Positions 57,871 through 64,000 of a stretch of DNA of 64,000 bases are shown here, in pieces. Source of the DNA: Hyalella azteca (lineage: Eukaryota; Arthropoda; Malacostraca; Amphipoda; Hyalellidae); the NCBI RefSeq assembly GCF_000764305.2, contig NW_025935888.1, positions 620,001 through 684,000 of the forward strand, given 5' to 3'. Numbering within the stretch: position 1 is the first letter of the stretch; each line of letters begins with the position of its first letter. The notes under the pieces were generated by a model. The model saw nothing but the letters and a program-made list of their open reading frames with translations, was not told the origin of the DNA and searched no databases. Both the position numbers and the translations under genes were made by a program.

Positions 57871-60800
57871 GATATGCATCTGCCCAAAAATGACGAACTT
57901 TATAGAGTATCGAACTTTATAGAGTATCGCAGAATTCAATGGATTTCAGCTTCTCTGTATTGTGAAGTGTTACAAGCTCCTATCAAGGAGCTTAAAAAGA
58001 GGCTGATTGCTGCAATAATTATTAGGATGGATTTATTAGTTTTCATGTTTCATAGCTGGTTTATTTATAACCGCATATCAACTTTGTCTGGATTTATGTT
58101 TGGCCTTGTGTAATCTTACTATAAAGCTTGTTCTCACATCTATGTGTGCTTCATGCTTATGATATGCAAGACCTAGTTCGTGCAGTGCTCAGTGTGCCGT
58201 TTTGTATGCAGTGCGTGGAATGCTTCTCTTCCTTAATCCTAAGCGTGCATTTGCATCAAAAAATACTATCTTTGGATCACTGTGTACGTCATGCCATTAC
58301 CTGTGCTGTTGCGTAGTGTACATCAGAGATTGGGTGATCTTGCATGCACCACTTATAGTGAATAGATACTCAGACGCTTCACTGTCATGGACCCATGGCT
58401 CCACAACCGCGCTGTTATGAGGAGCGGATCTGTTACTGTCAGATGCGACGATCCCTCGTGGCCTGGGACTGCTATGCCCGAAACATATACTAAGGATGTT
58501 AACCTCAACAGCTAAAGCATTCATAAGGACAGTGTTATCTTTTACGATGAAGCTTTTAACCGCGTGTGCCATAGCTTTGCATGCTGTAAAATGTTTTAAT
58601 TATACAGCTTTTCGATCGTGAAGTGTTACTTTAGATTCATTGATTCAAGCATACCTTTTATGTTCCAAAAATTATTCCTTCTTGCACAATAATTTCGAAA
58701 ACGGCCGAAAAAAGGCCACCAATCTCGCAGATAGTTTTGCTCGCTTCGACACATTCTTTTGAACAATTATGATCGTGTCCTCTTCGTTTGGTTAAAAAAA
58801 AAAACAAAAGCTATGAAAGAATGTATACAGTATATTGTTTCTGGAATCGGGTAGCAACTTTTTTTTGTGCAACTTGCGATAGCCACCTGTAGGTAGAGGA
58901 AACAGCTCGAAAATTGAAGACGTAGGGACTGTGTTCCCTGACTGATGACAGTGGCCGAACTATAGACGTTGTTGCTTATTTATTTACGAGATAATTTTGA
59001 AAGGCGTAAAATTTAAGTTTCTGTCGTGCTTGATGAAGAGCGTGTTTCAAATTTCCGTAGTGATGCATTCTGATTTTCACTTACTCGTTTCTTGACTCCT
59101 TCAATGACAAATATAGTCTTTTTTATTCTGGCTTCTGTAGCGTGTGAAGTGAGCGTGAGTAGCGTGAAGTAGCGTGTGCATCACGTTCTCTAGCAAACAG
59201 AAATCGTTCGTAGAATGTGAAGTGACCACCTTCTTTGAGTTTGAGGTCGCGATTTCAGGACCTGTCGTAATCGAAAGAACAAATTTTGTAGGCCTGTCTT
59301 GCCATCGGAGATTTAGTGGTATAAATACCACTAAATCACAATCGAATCTAATCTTCACTTTTCCTCAGCCCCACTAAAGCTTTATCTTGTCTCTTCAAAC
59401 GGCAAAATACACTTCAAAAGATTAAGAGGCATGCGAGGTCGCTCTTAACTTCTCAAGAAAGGTACCTTGCACATTCGTTCATAAGTAATATGTAGTTTAC
59501 TCGTTAGTCATTTCCATGCAAACTTCCAACTTTCTCAATTGAGCTACCTTAGTGCATCTCGCACAATGTATTAAATAGAAAAGCGTTGTTCTGATGATGC
59601 ACAAGTGTGTACTGATCTTATGGTGAATTTTTGGCAAGTAGACTACGAGCGGTCGCGAGCAGATCGCGTGCAATGTCAGGCCGCGATGTCGGAGCCAATG
59701 CTGCGTACTTGCTGCATAGTGCATAGCGTTCAACTCATAATAATTTTATTTACGTTGAGCACCAAGGGCAAAGCTCAACGTTCCCGAAGTAAGAGCACTA
59801 ATATTTTCGGGGAATGAAACAGGCTGAAGATTTTTTGCGAAAGTATTAATGAGGTCGTCATGTAGGAAAACGTTACCTAAATAAATATTTTTGCTTCGAC
59901 ATTACCACAACAAGTAAACACAAGTAAATTAGTTCAGTGATAGAAAATTCAATGAACAATCATTGAGACCTGATGAACAGATGAAAAACTGTCGCTGTAA
60001 ATACTGTTACTAGGCTACTATGGTTGAACTCGTCGATGAACGAAGGTTTGGGGCAGATGCCAATGCATGCCGTGACTCTACACTTCACCTGCTTGAGAAT
60101 CCCGATAAACGCAGAGCAGATAATGCCTCATTACAGGGACGAAATATTTAAGTTCCACTCACCTGGGAATGAGAATTTTCGTCAAAAGCGTAGCTGATAA
60201 GAGCAATCGAAAAAATGGAAAATATGAATCTTTCCAATCAACTGGCAAAATGATTGTTCGACAAACCTAGCGTTATCGAGTGAGTTTTCTTTACACATTT
60301 GAGAAATAGCCAGTTTGGTAGTGAATTTTAGGCCATAAACTAAGACGATATGGAACATTCAAGGGGTTCCCCTTATTCCATTTCCCAAGACTGGGTTCCC
60401 CTGTCGTCTGTTCATAACTCTTTCCGTAACCTTGAGAGATTGCAATCAGCAACTAGTATTCACGATTAGATTGAGCAAAACATCAGAAAAACTATTTCGT
60501 CTATTAAATATAAATACTACATAAAAACTTTGAAATCGAGTGCAAGCATTGAATGTAAGTGTAAGCGCATGAAACAAAGATGCATGGTCAGGAAAATTCT
60601 TGTCCATCTAGACATCTAGTTGTGCAACAACGTATGTCGCCAACTATTTTTCATTTATAAGCTCTCATGTATCTCTTATTTATTTCGCCTAAGTTTCTGC
60701 TATTTTGTCGAAAAATATCGAAAGTTTCGAATATTTTTTGTTTTATTCATATTCTGTTTCAAATAATTAAAACGATGCCAAACATTTTTTATAATTTCTT

Positions 60801-63105
60801 CGGACGTATCATGTTTTGTGAGATCTGCGTATACCAGTGACGCAATTCATGTTTTTCTTGGGTATAATTTTTTTTGTAATCCTTACGGTGTCTATTTGAA
60901 TGCCACGCTGTTGTCACATCAGTAACAATATACTTGAATTTTTCCTCCTACGGTGGCCGAGCACGGCTGTGCCTGAACCACTTGATAAGGCAGATACCGA
61001 TACGCGATCTTCACTCAAAGAAGAAGAAAATCTTAAAAATAACTCGTTTTTTTTTTTTTGGTGCTCACTTTTTTGCTCTATTGGTGACTCGAAGTCATCA
61101 ATATGACAATTCTTGCGTGGATTAATGAGTTCTAATTTACAGTATTCCTGAAGCGAGAAAAAATTCTAAATTTAGCTAAGCTTTATAGTTTATGTAACGA
61201 ATTTCCCAGTGTCCCTGAGCATTACAAGTTAGCCGTGTTCGCAATCCTTCTTGTTTTATAGATAAAACTTTCTTGTATATAAGTTGCCGTGTTTGCAATC
61301 CTTCTTAGTCGCTATCAGGAGGTACCTACCAGCTTGGATATCTTTCAAAAGTTTATCATAACACAGTCACCACTTGTTCATCCACGCGTCATTTGGAATC
61401 ACTTCTATTCATTGCATTGGATCTATATACATGGGGAGTTCATTGATCTGGCGCCTCTTTGTTAGTCTTCAATGACTGAAGGATATTGAGCGAGCAATTG
61501 CTTGGTTCCAGTCATTTTTTGTATTCTTCTGTCTTAGAGAAATGAAGTTTGTCAGTTCGTATGCGATATACGGTAGGTACTTGAGTTGAGTTTAGTCGAG
61601 TTGTTATGCAAATCACAATCACAAGATTGTCATTATTATTGTCGGTTTATGTCTCTAAGATGCTTGTATATTCATTCTAACACTATGAAGGTTAATTTTT
61701 GAGAACACGGTAGTAATGGATGGATATTATTATTATTATTTTAATTTCAATTGACATTTTTCAGCCTGCGCTATTTGCATGCGTCACTTCTCTGTCAGTT
61801 AGTAAATACGACGTTTTCCTGCGCATGGGATAACCCTTTCTTGCTTCGTTCGTGCGGCATCAATGGGCTTCCTCCTCCGCTACTTTTCAAATGAAACAGG
61901 TTCTGGCTCCCGACCGCGGTCATGCCTGGCAAGTGTTCACCAAGTGTCTGCTTACCTCTCCATTATCTAGGCCTCAACGTGTTGATCTTTGTCACGTTTC
62001 CAGTTCCTGCCAACTTTGTTCTTATAGTAGACCTAGGTTTTGAATAATCAAAGAATTCCTTTACAGATTTATATAATATATGCTTTCTTAGTATCCTTAG
62101 TATTTGTTTGGGACACAGCAGTCGTAGGCCACGATGGATCGCCGGGTATTGGGATTGGGATTGAGGTGGATCAGGATTGAGGTATTCAAACCGATGTAAC
62201 TGACCTTAAAATTTTAATCTAAATTGAAATGTTTGTTCAAGATCATAATAAAGATGCTTCACGTGTAATAGTTGATATATTGCGTGAGGAGATAACTTGA
62301 ATACCTACTTCTTGGATCAGCATAATACTAAATCTCGAATCGCATTCGTGTTCATTATTCCCCTGTTTATCCTGATTTTTTTGCGATTCAGTTCCATGGA
62401 TACTAATTAAATAATTACAATTAATAAACGTGTCGTATAGTACAAATGCGTAAAATTTAGTTTGGAATGTTGTGACTATCATTAAAATGTCTCGGTATGG
62501 CGCCATTAGGCTGGCTCCTTATTTGGCTGGCCTTGGACCTTGATAACCCTAGCATCCTCCTTCACTGCGCATCACCGCAGCAAACAGTTATTTTGCCCGG
62601 GATTTCCTTATTCGGTGACTCGGCTTATCTTTCTAATCACGTAGCTTATTTCTAATCAGTACTGTTTAATTTTTATAGTGGCTTCAACAAGTCTAAGAAG
62701 CTTAGTATTTGGTGTCTAAAATGATTATGTAACTATGAAGTCGTGCTGCTAAAGCATTAGAACTAAACATTTTTCGACGAATATCTGAGAAGATGTGGTC
62801 ACGCCCACGATGTGTAATTCTGTCACCGAAATGAATATCTAAATAGTTGGACCAATGTATCAGCTGATAACAACCTGTATTGGTCCTAAGTGAAGTGCCA
62901 CAGATTGCGCTCCTTGTGGCTGCGTTGTTTGTTGACGCTTAGCAAATGTGCGCAGCAACTCTTCTCTCTGTGGGAGTATAGACTCTATGTGGACCCGGGA
63001 CGAAATATTTGTCCATCTAAGTGTCGTCCAACAGGAGCAATCCCCGTGGCAGTGAGTGTTGGCGACGCATCGTATGTCGGAAATATTTTTCAATCGAAAA
63101 GTAAA
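57871..63105. other. Presumed Gpdh1 intron 2 or intergenic sequence
   Basis: No recognisable exon. A direct repeat GAACTTTATAGAGTATCG occurs twice at about 57895-57930. A 28-bp near-perfect palindrome lies at 59310-59337. An (ATT)n tract spans 61723-61744 and a T-run occurs near 61048. Frames at 58128-58420 and 61852-62043 show no family. Confidence 0.4.
59310..59337. repeat. 28-bp palindrome
   Basis: GATTTAGTGGTAT and its exact reverse complement ATACCACTAAATC are separated by AA. Confidence 0.85.
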
Positions 63106-63171
63106 ATCGTATGACCGCGTCGCATCGTATGAACGTACATCGCATGACCGCGTCACATCGGATCACATACG
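63106..63171. repeat. Short tandem repeat, about 33 bp, two copies
   Basis: ATCGTATGACCGCGTCGCAT and a variant ATCGCATGACCGCGTCACAT follow each other, each ending in a GATCACATAC- or GAACGTAC-like word. Confidence 0.7.
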
Positions 63172-63727
63172 TATACACAGCACAGCCTCATACGCTGCTG
63201 GAGGCCTCGCATGGACAAGCTTGTGATGCAATCTTCTCGGATCACGACCAACTTCAATCAATTCTCTTTTCAGCGTACACACAATTTCAACACAAATTCC
63301 AAAAAATTCAATAAATAATTAACTATGAAATTTTTCCTACGTCGGAATATTGGCGTTTCAAATTTAATCGAGTGTTAACGAGTTTCTAAGTTCCTTTGTT
63401 ATCAAAAGTCACATGCAAAAGTGTAATGGTTTGTTTCGATATTTCACTTGGATTCCAAAACAAAGTTTACGACTTCTAATGTGATTAAATTCCTTTGCAT
63501 TCAATATTTTCATTTGTAGCTATCAGCGGAATTGCAGCGTCATGCAGCGGCATGTATAAAATTCACATTCCACGCGTAATAAGATTTTTCGCGAAGTAAG
63601 CAAGTCGGCGCACATGAAGGAGAACGCATACTTTCTAATTCACCGAAGCAAAAATATTTATAATATGCTGACATAGCAGAACTCTTACTTGCTGACTTGG
63701 CTCTTGGTGAGACGAGATGTATGATGT
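63172..63727. other. Non-coding sequence
   Basis: No feature supported. Confidence 0.4.
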
Positions 63728-63905
63728 GAGTGATGTATGACACTGTTTTCTTATTGTGTATGAGACACTGTGATGTATGGGACGCTGTGATGTATGAGAC
63801 ACTGTGATGTACGAGACATTGTGATGTATGAGACACTGTGATGTATGAGACATTGCAATGTATGAGACACTGTATTCTTATTGTGTAAGAGACACTTTGA
63901 TGTGC
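63728..63905. repeat. Minisatellite, 17-bp unit, about nine copies
   Basis: GTGATGTATGAGACACT is repeated with variants (GGACGCT, GAGACATT), flanked at both ends by a CTTATTGTGTA word. The overlapping minus-strand frames that read repeated HTSQCLIH-type peptides are by-products of the array. Confidence 0.9.
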
Positions 63906-64000
63906 TCCCTGCATCACAAAATATACAACTTATTGAAGATCGGGTGACATTACACTTTTTTTCGTCCTACCTCATCTACACGAGTGTCGGGAACACAAAT

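Noticed and set aside
62120..62190. G-rich GGGATTGGGATTGAGG words resembling telomeric repeats
   Set aside because: Only two or three irregular words, with no array.
63540..63917. 125-codon minus-strand frame with repeated HTSQCL-type peptides
   Set aside because: Product of the 17-bp minisatellite; the peptide phase changes between units.
57314..64000. Search for the third Gpdh1 exon
   Set aside because: No segment encodes the expected continuation of the Rossmann fold with splice borders. The exon probably lies beyond the window.

Overview
The window looks like an AT-rich, gene-poor stretch of an invertebrate nuclear genome, most likely an arthropod and possibly a crustacean. Support for this: spliceosomal introns with GT-AG borders, a cytosolic glycerol-3-phosphate dehydrogenase gene split by a long intron and close to insect homologues, tRNA-derived SINEs, decayed LINE, Tc1 and hAT elements, and many minisatellites. 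Two single N bases (4914 and 55287) show that it is a draft assembly. No bacterial operon, CRISPR array or intact tRNA or rRNA gene is visible. Most open frames of 60-130 codons look like chance or sit in repeats.

Layout. 1-6.8 kb is mostly non-coding, with one degenerate tandem array. 6.87-10.45 kb is a decayed non-LTR retrotransposon (ORF1-like, endonuclease and reverse transcriptase remnants), split by a 255-bp hAT-type MITE that has perfect 8-bp target duplications. 11.7-12.5 kb holds a tandem duplication. 14.3-14.6 kb is a minus-strand tRNA-derived SINE whose tail has expanded into a minisatellite. 17.1-17.65 kb holds two adjoining minisatellites. 22.25 kb holds a convincing orphan exon. 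25.3-26.5 kb is a large first coding exon for a membrane-anchored protein with a disordered, repeat-rich N-terminal region. 26.8-27.4 kb is a degenerate satellite. 34.6-36.8 kb is a recent, nearly identical tandem duplication of about 1.09 kb. 39.07-40.8 kb is an older tandem duplication of about 0.88 kb that carries a second SINE family. 46.35-46.95 kb is a terminal coding exon that resembles a neuropeptide precursor. 52.56-52.72 kb is a 42-bp minisatellite. 53.42-53.67 kb is a dimeric SINE. 53.86-54.58 kb is a dead Tc1-like element. 55.2-57.3 kb carries the first two coding exons of Gpdh1, with two MITE copies in intron 1. The rest of that gene must lie beyond the exons seen, probably past 64 kb.

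The well-supported genes (Gpdh1, the membrane protein and the peptide-precursor exon) are unrelated and each is only partly contained, as expected where introns run to many kilobases. A few further exon-like segments (near 1.7, 22.3, 41.2, 44.1 and 48.3 kb) have open frames and plausible splice borders but no recognised family. They are listed at low confidence.
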